Positions 34,626 through 43,404 of a DNA stretch of 64,000 bases are shown in pieces. A model generated the notes under the pieces. That model worked only from the letters and a program-made list of their open reading frames with translations. It made no database searches and was not told the origin of the DNA. The DNA is from Methylosinus sp. Sm6 (GTDB lineage Bacteria > Pseudomonadota > Alphaproteobacteria > Rhizobiales > Beijerinckiaceae): assembly GCF_019802345.1 (NCBI RefSeq), contig NZ_JAINDZ010000012.1, positions 1 through 64,000 on the forward strand, read 5' to 3'. Made by a program: the position numbers and the translations under genes. How positions within the stretch are numbered: the stretch's first letter is position 1; each line of letters starts with the position of its first letter.

Positions 34626-35259
34626 GGGCCAATCCTACCGATGCGACCTTTGGCATGAAAAAGCCATGACGATGCAGGCCACAACCTCGTGGGTCCGCGC
34701 GCGATCACGTGAGCTTGCAAGCCGAGGCTGGGGAATCCAGACTGCGGCCTCTCGAAAGCCTTCGGCGAGCCGGAGCGCGCCATCGGCGTAGCCGCGCGCG
34801 CTCTCGACTGCGCTGCGGATTGTCGGCACGACCAAACTTTCGATCGCGCGGACAAGATAAGGCCCCGAGGCAGAGCCTCGAGCGCCCCCGATTCGGCGCG
34901 CTTGCTCGCCGAGCTCCGAATGCTCCCGACGCCCCTGGTTCTAGAGCCGGGGGCGGCCGGCTCTGCCGAGCGCAGCGCCTGAAATCGCGTGCTATTTCCG
35001 AGTTAGGTAGCTTAGCTTGCGGCTATCTGTCAAACACTTGTGGCGCCGCTCGCAGGGCCGAGCCTCAAATCGTCGACGACCCGTTAAGCCGGCGCGCTGC
35101 GCCTGGTCTCGGCCAGCGCCACTCGCCCCGGCCTCGTGCTGGCGCAGCGCGCCGAGGAAAAGCGCTGAACGCGCGTCGTTCATCCGCCAGTCAGGTCTCG
35201 TCGCTATAAGCGGCGCGGTTCCGCTATTTCGCGGCGCTTTCCTCGAAGAGGGGAGGAAC
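34626..35259. other. 634-bp intergenic region
   Basis: No gene is convincing here. A minus-strand frame (about 34635-34870) reads with plausible amino-acid composition (SAVESARGYADGALRLAEGF) but has no start signal or known relatives, and may be a gene remnant. A perfect hairpin lies at 34943-34964. The region should contain the promoters for the fusion gene (minus) and DUF1800 (plus). Confidence 0.4.
34943..34964. repeat. perfect GC-rich hairpin
   Basis: AGAGCCGG and CCGGCTCT form 8-bp arms around a 6-base GC loop. It is not at the end of a recognised gene, so its role as a terminator is uncertain. It could end the remnant frame beside it. Confidence 0.5.
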
Positions 35260-36720
35260 ATGGTCATCGGCTCCGATCCTCGCGGCGCTCTGATCGCTCT
35301 CGACAGATTCGGCCTCGGCGCCAAGCCCGGCGATCTCGCTGCGGCCGCCGCCGATCCGCGCGGCTTTCTGTTGGAAGAAATTCGTCGACCGAATGTGGGC
35401 CGACTCGAAAACGCATCTCTCCTTCCCTCCAATGTCGCTCTGCAGGCGCTCTTCGCCGATCAGCAGGCAAGGCGCATCGAGCGCGAGCGCAATATTGTCG
35501 AGAAGACGACGCGCATCTCGATGGCGGAGCCCGGAGCGGCGATGGCCGCGTCCGGCCCTGCCGCGCCGCCGCCGAACGCCGACAGCAGGCCGAAGCCGCA
35601 AGAACCGCCGATCGACCAGAAACTATTTCGCGCCGAGGCGATGGCGCGCTTCGAGAAGCAGGCGAGCGCGCAGGCCGGCTTCGTCGAGCGCCTCGTCGCC
35701 TTCTGGTCGAACCATTTCGTCGTCTCGGTCGCCAAGGGGCAGTTCGTCCGCGTCGCAGCCGGGCCGTTCGAGCGCGAGGCGATCCGGCCGCACGCGCTCG
35801 GCCGCTTCGCCGATATGCTGGCCGCGGTCGAGAGCCATCCGGCCATGCTTTTCTATCTCGACAATCAGCGGTCCATCGGGCCGGGATCAGCGGCGGGGCG
35901 TTTCGCCGGCAAGGGCCTCAACGAAAATCTCGCGCGCGAAATTCTCGAGCTGCATACGCTCGGCGTGGGCGGCGGCTATTCGCAACAGGATGTGACGGCG
36001 CTCGCTCGCATCATCACGGGTTGGAGCGTCGCGGAGGCCGAGAGTGAAATCGGCGAGCCGGGCAGCTTCGTGTTCAAGGCCAACTGGCACGAGCCCGGCG
36101 CGCCGGTTCTACTCGGCGAACGCTATCCGCAGACGGGTCGCGAGCAGGGCGCGGCGGCGCTCGCCGCTATCGCCCGCCATCCGGCGACGGCGACGCATAT
36201 CGCAACGAAGCTCACGCGCCACTTCATCGCCGATGCGCCTCCGAAGCCGATCGTCGAGGCGCTGGCCAAGACCTTCCGCGACACGGACGGCGAACTTTCC
36301 GCCGTCGCGGAAACGCTGATCGAGAGCGATCTCGCTTGGAGCGCGCCCTTCTCGAAAATCCGCACGCCGGAAGAATTCCTCGTCGCGACCGCGCGGGCGA
36401 CGGGCGTCCTGCCAACTGATCCCGGCCAATATCTCAATATGTTGAAGGCTATGGGAAGGCCGCTGTGGCAGCCGCCCGGCCCCAATGGCTATCCCGACAC
36501 TCTCGACGCCTTGGCCTCGCCCGAGGCGATGAAACTGCGCCTCGATGTCGCTTGGCAGATCGCCCAGCGACTGAAGAACATTGGTCATCCGCTCAGCCTG
36601 CTCGACACGGCCGCCGGCCTCGCCGCCTCGCGCGAGACACGGGAGGCGGTCTCGCGCGCGGAATCGCGTCCGCAGGCTCTCGCCATTGTTCTGATGTCCC
36701 CCGAATTTCAACGGAGGTGA
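35260..36720 (+). CDS. DUF1800 family protein
   Basis: The 486-residue protein matches the DUF1800 family. It has an N-terminal ALIALDRFGLGAKPGDL, a central RLVAFWSNHFVVSVAKG, and the conserved GLNENLAREILELHTLGVGG and QDVTALARIITGWSV. The ATG at 35260 follows GGGAGG. Members are nearly always paired with DUF1501 proteins, as here, and are thought to act on an exported or envelope substrate. The reaction is not known. A proline/alanine-rich insert occurs at ~90-115. Confidence 0.9.
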   Translation: MVIGSDPRGALIALDRFGLGAKPGDLAAAAADPRGFLLEEIRRPNVGRLENASLLPSNVALQALFADQQARRIERERNIVEKTTRISMAEPGAAMAASGPAAPPPNADSRPKPQEPPIDQKLFRAEAMARFEKQASAQAGFVERLVAFWSNHFVVSVAKGQFVRVAAGPFEREAIRPHALGRFADMLAAVESHPAMLFYLDNQRSIGPGSAAGRFAGKGLNENLAREILELHTLGVGGGYSQQDVTALARIITGWSVAEAESEIGEPGSFVFKANWHEPGAPVLLGERYPQTGREQGAAALAAIARHPATATHIATKLTRHFIADAPPKPIVEALAKTFRDTDGELSAVAETLIESDLAWSAPFSKIRTPEEFLVATARATGVLPTDPGQYLNMLKAMGRPLWQPPGPNGYPDTLDALASPEAMKLRLDVAWQIAQRLKNIGHPLSLLDTAAGLAASRETREAVSRAESRPQALAIVLMSPEFQRR

Positions 36721-36722
36721 CG

Positions 36723-37943
36723 GTGACCGTCTCTTCATCTCTTTCCCGCCGTCGTCTCCTCGCGCTCGGCGGCGTCTCTCTGGCGCTGGCGCATTTTCCG
36801 CGCGGCGCGCGCGCCGCGGCGGCGCGCGATCCGCGCCTTGTCGTCATCGTGCTTCGCGGCGCGCTGGACGGGCTATCGGCGGTCGCGCCGGTCGGCGACC
36901 CCGATTATGCCGCTGTGCGCGGGTCGCTCGCCCTCTCGCCCATCGGCGACAAGCGGGCGCTGCCGCTCGACGGATTTTTCGCGCTGCATCCCTCCATGCC
37001 GGTCTTTGCCCGGCTGTATAAGGAAGGGCGCGCGAGCGTCGTTCACGCGGTCGCGACCGGCTATCGCGAGCGCTCGCATTTCGACGGCCAGGACGTGCTG
37101 GAGAGCGGCCATGCCGGGCCGGGCCACACCGAGTCGGGCTGGCTCAATCGCGCCGTCTTCGCGCTGGAATCGACGACCCCGGCGCGCCTCCGCGGGCTCG
37201 GCGTCGGCGCGGCGGCGCCGCTCGTCATGCGCGGGCCGGCGCCGGCGCTCGGCTGGGCGCCGCAAGTGCTGCCGCCGGCGGGCGAGGATCTCGCTCAGCG
37301 CTTGCTCGATCTCTACACGCATGGCGATCCGACCCTCGCCGCAGCGCTGCGCGCCGGGCTCGACGCCGACAGGATCGCAACCTCCGGCGGGCTCACCGGC
37401 GACGTGGCCAAAGCGCGCGGCGGCATGGATCAGCCCAATGGCATGCGCCAGGCGGCGATGGGCGCCGCGCGGCTACTGGCGACGCCCGACGGCCCGCGCG
37501 TCGCCGCGCTCGCCTTCGACGGCTGGGACACGCACGCCAATGAGAACAGCCTGTTGGCGACGCGCCTTTCCGGCCTCGACGGCGCGCTCGAGCAATTCGA
37601 GACGGGGCTCGGCGAAGCCTGGAAGGATACGGCCGTCGTCGTCATCACCGAATTCGGCCGAACGGCGCGCATCAATGGCACCGGCGGGTCCGATCACGGG
37701 ACGGCCAGCGTCGCATTTCTAGCCGGCGGCGCGGTGAGAGGCGCCCGCGTCGTCGCCGACTGGCCGGGGTTGAAGACGAATCAGCTCCACCAGGGACGCG
37801 ACCTCGCTCCGACGCAGGATTTGCGCTCTGTGCTGAAAGGCCTCATCGCCGATCAGTTCGGGCTCTCGGCGCAGACGCTCGCCGAAAAAGTATTTCCCGA
37901 CTCTGCCGCGGCTCCACCCCTGCGAGGGCTCATCGCCGGCTGA
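36723..37943 (+). CDS. DUF1501 family exported protein
   Basis: The 406-residue protein has a Tat-type signal (SRRRLLALGGVSLALAHFP, then ARAAA). The DUF1501 sulfatase-like body follows, with RLVVIVLRGALDGLSAVAPV, HPSMPVFARLY, FDGWDTHANE and a metal-site-like TEFGRTARINGTGGSDHG near residue 310. The GTG at 36723 has GGAGG at ideal spacing, overlapping the end of the DUF1800 gene. It is likely folded in the cytoplasm with its cofactor and exported by Tat. It is coupled to DUF1800 in a two-gene operon. Confidence 0.9.
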   Translation: MTVSSSLSRRRLLALGGVSLALAHFPRGARAAAARDPRLVVIVLRGALDGLSAVAPVGDPDYAAVRGSLALSPIGDKRALPLDGFFALHPSMPVFARLYKEGRASVVHAVATGYRERSHFDGQDVLESGHAGPGHTESGWLNRAVFALESTTPARLRGLGVGAAAPLVMRGPAPALGWAPQVLPPAGEDLAQRLLDLYTHGDPTLAAALRAGLDADRIATSGGLTGDVAKARGGMDQPNGMRQAAMGAARLLATPDGPRVAALAFDGWDTHANENSLLATRLSGLDGALEQFETGLGEAWKDTAVVVITEFGRTARINGTGGSDHGTASVAFLAGGAVRGARVVADWPGLKTNQLHQGRDLAPTQDLRSVLKGLIADQFGLSAQTLAEKVFPDSAAAPPLRGLIAG

Positions 37944-37998
37944 ATGCCGGCGCCTCGCTTCAGCTATGATAATATCCTGCCATAGGGAGGAGGCCGCC

Positions 37999-38130
37999 AT
38001 GTCCGCAACTGAAAGACGCACGTTCAGCCTGCCGCGGGAATAGGCCGCTTTCATCGACCGGCTCGTCGACTCCGGCGCCTATGCCACCAGCAGCGAGGTC
38101 GTCCGCGCCGGCCTGTGACGCCTGGAAGGC
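37999..38130 (+). pseudogene. parD-like antitoxin gene with two nonsense codons
   Basis: Translation from the ATG at 37999, behind a GGGAGG ribosome-binding site, gives SATERRTFSLPRE, stop, AAFIDRLVDSGAYATSSEVV, then RAGL, stop, RLEGG. This is a ParD-type ribbon-helix-helix antitoxin in which TAG (38041) and TGA (38116) interrupt one frame. Both fit single C-to-T changes from glutamine and arginine codons. The downstream remainder diverges and no ParE toxin is recognisable. Confidence 0.85.
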
Positions 38131-38167
38131 GGACCCGAGCTTCTCGTCTCGTCCCGCAGGCACGTGG

Positions 38168-38310
38168 TCAAACGCCGGTTCGCTCGCGATAGCAGCGCAC
38201 CGTCCCGCGAAGGCGGTCATTGACCGGCTTCGGGTCGAGCAGCGCATCGACGAATGCTTCGCTGTCACGAACCGAGAGCGAGAGCTGACCATGCTCCTCG
38301 ATAGCTGCCG
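38168..38310 (-). pseudogene. C-terminal fragment of a DUF1778 (TacA-type) antitoxin
   Basis: On the minus strand this encodes AAIEEHGQLSLSVRDSEAFV, then DALLDPKPVNDRLRG and a tail ending RERTGV, stop. It matches the C-terminal half of DUF1778 antitoxins, where the (S/R)RDSEAF(V/L)DAL segment contacts the GNAT toxin. The N-terminal DNA-binding half is missing and no acetyltransferase toxin follows. It lies between the parD relic and the truncated helicase, marking a decayed mobile or recombination-prone patch. Confidence 0.75.
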
Positions 38311-38455
38311 GCTCGCCTTCTCCCGCCTTTCGCAGCTTGCACGCAATTCCCTGTGCACAAGAAGGCGCGGCGCCGGCTCGGGATTGCACGGGCCGAGCCG
38401 TCTTCCCAGTATAGGCTCCGACGAGAGGCGCGAAGCCGCTCCTTCGCGCGCGTAA

Positions 38456-40411
38456 AAAATCGACGACTATCGCGATCTCCCCTGGCTCGAAACGCTCGGC
38501 TGGACGATCGAGATCGACGCCGATTTTCCGATCCGGCCGATCGCCGGCGGCGGCAATGTCGACGCGGAGATTCGTGAAAGCTCCGGCGTCGACTGGCTCG
38601 AGCTCGACCTGGGCGTGACGATCGACGGCGAGACCATCGACCTGGTGCAGCCGATCGCGACGATGATCGGCGCGCCGGATTTCGATCGCCAGATGTTCGC
38701 CGAGAGCGACGAGGACGACGACGAGCCGTTCTATCTGCGCCTCGCCGACGGCCGCTTCCTAGCGCTGCCGAAAGCGCGGCTCGCGCCGATCGTCGCGGCA
38801 ATCTGGGAGCTGGCGTGCGACGGCGCGCTCCAGGGCGAGGGCGGACGGTTGCGGCTGTCGGCGATGGACCTCGCCGGCCTCGCCGCTTTCGAGGAGGCGA
38901 CCGGCGGCGCCGGGCTGTCCTGGCGCGGCGGCGAGAAGCTGCGCGAAATGGGACGCAAGCTGACCGCGAACGGCGGCCTTCCCGCAATCGCTCTGCCGGA
39001 AAGCTTCACGGCGAGGCTGCGGCCCTATCAGGCGCAGGGCGTCGCCTGGCTCGCCTTTCTGCGCGACCTTAACCGCGGCGGCGTGCTCGCCGACGATATG
39101 GGCTTGGGCAAGACCGTGCAGGCGCTCGCGCTCATCGCCATGGAGAAAGCCGCCGGACGGCTCGGCGCTCCGGCGCTGGTCGTCGCGCCGACGAGCCTGA
39201 TGGCCAATTGGCGGCGCGAGGCGGAAAAATTCGCGCCCGATCTGTCGGTCGTCGTGCTGCAAGGCAGCGACCGCAAGAAGCGTTTCGCCGAGATCGGCGC
39301 CGCCGACATCGTGCTCTCCACCTATCCGCTGATCTCGAAGGATCACGAGACGCTGAAGGCGCGGCAATGGAGCCTGGTGTTTCTCGACGAGGCGCAGACG
39401 ATCAAAATTCCCAACGCCGCCACCACGCGGCTGATCCGCTCGCTGCATGCGCGCACGCGCTTCTGCCTCACCGGCACGCCGCTCGAAAATCATCTCGGCG
39501 AATTATGGTCGATCTTCTCCTTCGCCCTGCCCGGCTTCCTCAGCGATTTGTCTTCCTTCACCCAGGCGTTTCGCACGCCGATCGAGAAGAAGGGCGACGC
39601 CGAGCGCGGCCGGCTTTTGGCCAAGCGCGTCAGGCCGTTCCTGCTGCGCCGCACGAAGGAGGAGGTGGCGAATGAGCTGCCGCCCAAGACCGAGATCGTC
39701 GAGCGCGTCGAGATGGAGGGAGCGCAGCACGATCTCTATGAATCGATCCGCCTCTCGATGCATGAGAAGGTGCGCGCCGCCATCGCCGCCAAGGGCTTTT
39801 CACGCAGTCGAATTGTGATCCTCGACGCGCTGCTGAAGCTGCGGCAATGCTGCTGCTATCCGCGCCTGCTGAAGCTCTCCGCCAAAGCCTCGGCCAAGGC
39901 GCGCTCCGCGAAACTCGAGCGCTTGACGGAATTGCTCGACGCGCTCCTCGACGAAAACCGCCGCGTGCTCGTCTTCTCGCAATTCACCTCCATGCTCGAT
40001 CTCATCCGCCCCGAGCTCGACGCGCGCGGCGTCGCCTATTCGCTGCTGACGGGAGACACGCGCGACCGCGCCGGGGCGATTAACGATTTTCAAGATGGGC
40101 GCACGAAGATCTTTCTCATCAGCCTCGAGGCCGGCGGCGTCGGCCTCAACCTCACCGCCGCCGATACGGTGATCCTCTATGATCCCTGGTGGAACCCGGC
40201 GGTCGAGGACCAGGCGATCGACCGCGCCCATCGCCTCGGCCTGGAGAAGCCGGTATTCGTGCATAAGATCGTGGTCGCGGGCACGATCGAGGAGAAGATG
40301 AGCGCGCTGAAAGAGAAGAAGCGCGCGCTGGCCGAGAGCCTGTTCGACCCGGACGGAACCCCGACCCTCGCTCTGACCGAGGCTGATCTCGACCTGCTGT
40401 TCGCGCCGTGA
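38456..40411 (+). pseudogene. 5'-truncated SNF2-family helicase
   Basis: The open frame begins right after an in-frame TAA at 38453 and encodes about 651 residues. It starts in the middle of the family's N-terminal domain (YRDLPWLETLGWTIEIDADF) and continues into an intact SNF2 ATPase. Visible motifs are DDMGLGKT, LDEAQTIKIP, TGTPLENHLGELWSI and the C-terminal LISLEAGGVGLNLTAADTVI with QAIDRAHRLG. The first start codons lie inside the domain (GTG 38615). Relatives of this type have several hundred more N-terminal residues. It might still be translated as a shortened ATPase, but it looks like a gene that lost its 5' end beside antitoxin relics. Confidence 0.75.
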
Positions 40412-40495
40412 CGGGCGAGCGTTCGGGATGGACGCGCGTCACGGCGGCTCGGCTATCGTGAAGTGTATCGCGAAAGGAACATAGGCGGCAATACG

Positions 40496-42625
40496 CTATC
40501 TCGCATGCTCGTCGAGGAACTTGCGGCAGGCGTCGAAGTCCTGTCGATAGAGGTCGGGCAATTTCACTTTCTTGGCGCGCGAGAGATTTTCCGCATAGGC
40601 GACCATCTTGTCGGTCGGCGCTTTCGAACGACCGGCGTGCTCATTGCTGTCCCTCTCGGTCGGTTTCGCCTTCGGCGCGCGCTGCGCCTTCGATCCACGA
40701 CGACGCGGAGCCGAGCCGGCGGTCTTCGCCGCGGCGGCGCCGTCGGCACGACCGCCCCGGCGTCGACGCGCCGGCGCGGAGGTCGCCAGCTCGACCTTGC
40801 CGATCGATTTTTCGACCAGCGCCTCGATCAGCTCGCGAGCGGCGGTGGCGACGCCGTCGATCACCGCATGATAGTCGGCCTTGCCGACGAGGACCTCGTC
40901 GAGGCGCATCTCCCAGAGAGCGGTGGTGGCGGGATCGACGAGCGCCGGCGCGGCGCCGCGCAACAGCTCGAACAGCTGCAAGCCGGCCGGGGTCGGCACG
41001 ACGAGCTTGCCATCCGCCGTCAGCAAATTCTGCCGTTTCAATCCTTTGATGATTTCCGCCCGGGTCGCCGGCGTGCCGATGCCCTTGGCTTCCTTCAGCC
41101 GGTCGCGAAGCGCGGCGTCCTCGACGAAGCGCCACGCATTCTGCATCGCATCCACGAGCGTGCCTTCGTTGTAGCGCGGCGGCGGCTGCGTTCGCTTCGC
41201 TTCAACTCGCGCGTCGGACAGAACCGCGCTTTCGCCGTCGCGGAGCGCGGGCAGCGTCTGCTCCGCTTCGGTCTCGGCGTCCGGCTCATTCGCCTGATAG
41301 ACGGCCTTCCAACCGAGCCGCAGCGGAATCCGCCCCGCGGCGCGGAATTCTGCTGCGGCTCGGCCGGGAATGGGAACCGCCATTGTGACCACGGTCTGCC
41401 GATATTCGTAGTCCGGCATCACCGCGGCGAGATAGGAACGGCAGATGAGCGCGAACAGCCGCTTCTCGTCGTCGTCGAGCCGCGTCAACCGCGTTTCGAG
41501 ATCGTCGAGAACATTGACATTCGGCGCGATCGCATGATGCGACACGCCCTCCAGCGCCTTGTCGCAGAAATGGCCGGATTTTCCGCGCCGGATCACCGGT
41601 GAGGCGATGTCGAGCGGGGCGAAGCCGCGCAGGCGCGTCAGAGCGGCGACGATGGCCGGGATGTCGCCGATCTGATTTTCGGTGAGGTAGCGCGCCTCCG
41701 CGCGCGGATAGGTGATCAGCTTCTTGCCTTCGCCGTCATAGAGTTCTTGCGCGACCGACAAAGTCTTGTCCGCCGTCCAGCCCCAGCGCTGGCCGCAGGT
41801 CTTCTGCAAGGACGGGAGATCGAAGAGACGCGGCGGCACCTGACGCTTGTCGTCGACCGTGACGCCGAGGGGCCCCCGATGGCCGCCGGCGGCCGCGGCG
41901 ATCGTCTCGGCCTCGGCGCGCTTCTTGATCCGCATCTTGGGCGGCGGCGCGTGACGCATCAGAAAGGCGCCGCCCTCGACGGTCGCCGTGGCGACGATCT
42001 CGAAATAATCCTCGGGCCGGAAATTGCGGATTTCCAATTCGCGCAGGCAGACGATCGCCAGAGTCGGCGTCTTCACCCGGCCGATCCCGATCACGCCCCG
42101 CACGCCGGGCGCGAGCAAGGTCTTCGTCGCGGTTCGCGTCAGCGACAGATTGAAGATCTGGTCGGCCTGCTGGCGCGCCACCGCCGCCTCATAGAGCGGA
42201 CGCATCTCGGCGTTGGGCTTCAGCCGGGCGAAAGCCTGCTGGAGCGTCTTCGGGTCCTGGGCGGTGAACAGGGCTCGCCGCACGCGCCCGCGATAGCCGA
42301 GATGATCGAGGATTTCCTGGCCGATCAGCTGGCCCTCGCGGTCGCAGTCGGTCGCCAATATCACATCGTCACATGCGGAGAGCGCCGTCGCGATGGCCGC
42401 GAGCTTCGCCGGCTTGTTGCCCTGCGCGGCGGCGCGGGTCGGATAGAGCCCGTCAGGCTTCAGGACGACGCAGGACCAACTCTTCCAGGCGGGATTGATT
42501 TCGTCGGGCTCGGCGAGACGAAGCAGATGGCCTTCGGCCGGCAGAATCTGCCCATAGCGGGTGCCGAGCGCCGCGCGCAGGTCCTTCGCCTGGCTGGATT
42601 TTTCCGTGATGATAAGTGTCGCCAT
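40496..42625 (-). CDS. topB: type IA DNA topoisomerase III
   Basis: The 709-residue enzyme begins ATLIITEKSSQAKDL, with the TOPRIM catalytic LATDCDREGQLIGQEI near residue 90. The active-site tyrosine lies in KLITYPRAEARYL (~310), and GIGRVKTPTLAIV is conserved. The C-terminus (~residues 620-709) is a lysine/arginine/alanine-rich tail. Topoisomerase III decatenates replication and recombination intermediates. The ATG at 42625 fits the family N-terminus. A perfect alphaproteobacterial SOS-box layout lies 46 bp upstream, so damage-inducible expression is likely. Confidence 0.92.
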   Translation of the reverse strand: MATLIITEKSSQAKDLRAALGTRYGQILPAEGHLLRLAEPDEINPAWKSWSCVVLKPDGLYPTRAAAQGNKPAKLAAIATALSACDDVILATDCDREGQLIGQEILDHLGYRGRVRRALFTAQDPKTLQQAFARLKPNAEMRPLYEAAVARQQADQIFNLSLTRTATKTLLAPGVRGVIGIGRVKTPTLAIVCLRELEIRNFRPEDYFEIVATATVEGGAFLMRHAPPPKMRIKKRAEAETIAAAAGGHRGPLGVTVDDKRQVPPRLFDLPSLQKTCGQRWGWTADKTLSVAQELYDGEGKKLITYPRAEARYLTENQIGDIPAIVAALTRLRGFAPLDIASPVIRRGKSGHFCDKALEGVSHHAIAPNVNVLDDLETRLTRLDDDEKRLFALICRSYLAAVMPDYEYRQTVVTMAVPIPGRAAAEFRAAGRIPLRLGWKAVYQANEPDAETEAEQTLPALRDGESAVLSDARVEAKRTQPPPRYNEGTLVDAMQNAWRFVEDAALRDRLKEAKGIGTPATRAEIIKGLKRQNLLTADGKLVVPTPAGLQLFELLRGAAPALVDPATTALWEMRLDEVLVGKADYHAVIDGVATAARELIEALVEKSIGKVELATSAPARRRRGGRADGAAAAKTAGSAPRRRGSKAQRAPKAKPTERDSNEHAGRSKAPTDKMVAYAENLSRAKKVKLPDLYRQDFDACRKFLDEHAR

Positions 42626-42671
42626 GCGCCATGCCGAATCGAACAGAGACCTCAGCCTAGCGCAAGAGTGA

Positions 42672-42686
42672 GAACAAAAAAAGAAC
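42672..42686 (-). promoter_or_regulatory. LexA SOS box before topB
   Basis: On the minus strand the site reads GTTC-TTTTTTT-GTTC, exactly the GTTC-N7-GTTC direct repeat used by alphaproteobacterial LexA. It is 46 bp upstream of the topB start and in its orientation. The AT-rich spacer is typical of known sites. Confidence 0.75.
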
Positions 42687-43071
42687 ATTTTGCAGCTGTC
42701 GATCGATCAGCCCCTGTCCGGTTAAGATGGACACCCACTACATATAGGCCGGCGGGGGCGCCGCGCCGACGCCGCCCGATTGGCCGGACGTGACCCATCG
42801 CAGCCCTATCGCGCCGATAGGCCCAGCGTCTGGTTACGCCGAAAGGCGCCATTCCCGGGCCGGGCGTCATGCAGCGGCTGCCAGAACAGTGTCCCTTTTC
42901 CCTCCTTCATATTGCCGTTCTGCAATAGAGAAAACGCTTTTGTCGCCTTCATCGGTTGCTATCTGGAAGGCCGCACGAACGCGCCGACGAGAGGAACACA
43001 CACGTGCGACCAAGTTAGGCGACCATGTCTGCGGTAGGGAATCATCGTCGCACTCGACGATTGCATCGACC
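42687..43071. other. intergenic region upstream of topB
   Basis: From the SOS box to the DUF3325 stop no gene is recognised. It contains one copy of the TTAACCGGACAG repeat (42713-42748). The rest, about 42750-43071, shows no recognisable gene. Confidence 0.45.
42713..42748 (-). repeat. intergenic repeat, copy B
   Basis: On the minus strand CCTATATGTAGTGG-GTGTCC-ATCTTAACCGGACAGG shares its outline with a segment at 57740-57772. A 14-bp core (CTTAACCGGACAGG) is identical. Each copy contains a small inverted repeat (TGTCC...GGACA here). Its origin is unknown; it could be the end of a lost insertion sequence or a small regulatory element. Confidence 0.5.
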
Positions 43072-43404
43072 TCACGCTGTGTCGAAGATCATCTCGAGAA
43101 TTGCGATCGGACCCGCCAACGAGGCTACGGCCGCCGCAAATCGGGGAGCATAGGCGAGCAGAACGGCCGTCAGCAGCGCTCCGAGGGAGGCTGCGATGAC
43201 GAATGCGACGACGCCGATCGAGGCGCTCCGCGACAATGTCGCCAAGGCGAAAACACAGACGAACAGCGCGCCGCTCACACATCGCGCCGCGATCTTGTCC
43301 GTCGTGCTGGCGCGCCGTCCGAACACCTGCCGGTGGTGACGGTCCATCGCCAGCGCCGCGGCGAAAGAGCCGCAATAGCCGAGAACGAAAACACTCGGAG
43401 TCAT
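43072..43404 (-). CDS. DUF3325-family small membrane protein
   Basis: The 110-residue protein has three or four hydrophobic segments and matches the DUF3325 family. These proteins are encoded with PepSY-TM and DUF3649 proteins next to TonB siderophore receptors. It overlaps the end of the PepSY gene by four bases (ATGA). A structural or accessory role in ferric-siderophore reduction at the inner membrane is inferred from this conserved neighbourhood. Confidence 0.78.
   Translation of the reverse strand: MTPSVFVLGYCGSFAAALAMDRHHRQVFGRRASTTDKIAARCVSGALFVCVFALATLSRSASIGVVAFVIAASLGALLTAVLLAYAPRFAAAVASLAGPIAILEMIFDTA

Noticed and set aside
7697-38262. 20-bp identity CATCGACGAATGCTTCGCTG shared by pepM and the DUF1778 fragment
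   Set aside because: Both encode or mirror a Ser-Glu-Ala-Phe-Val-Asp stretch with the same codons; chance coding convergence is enough.
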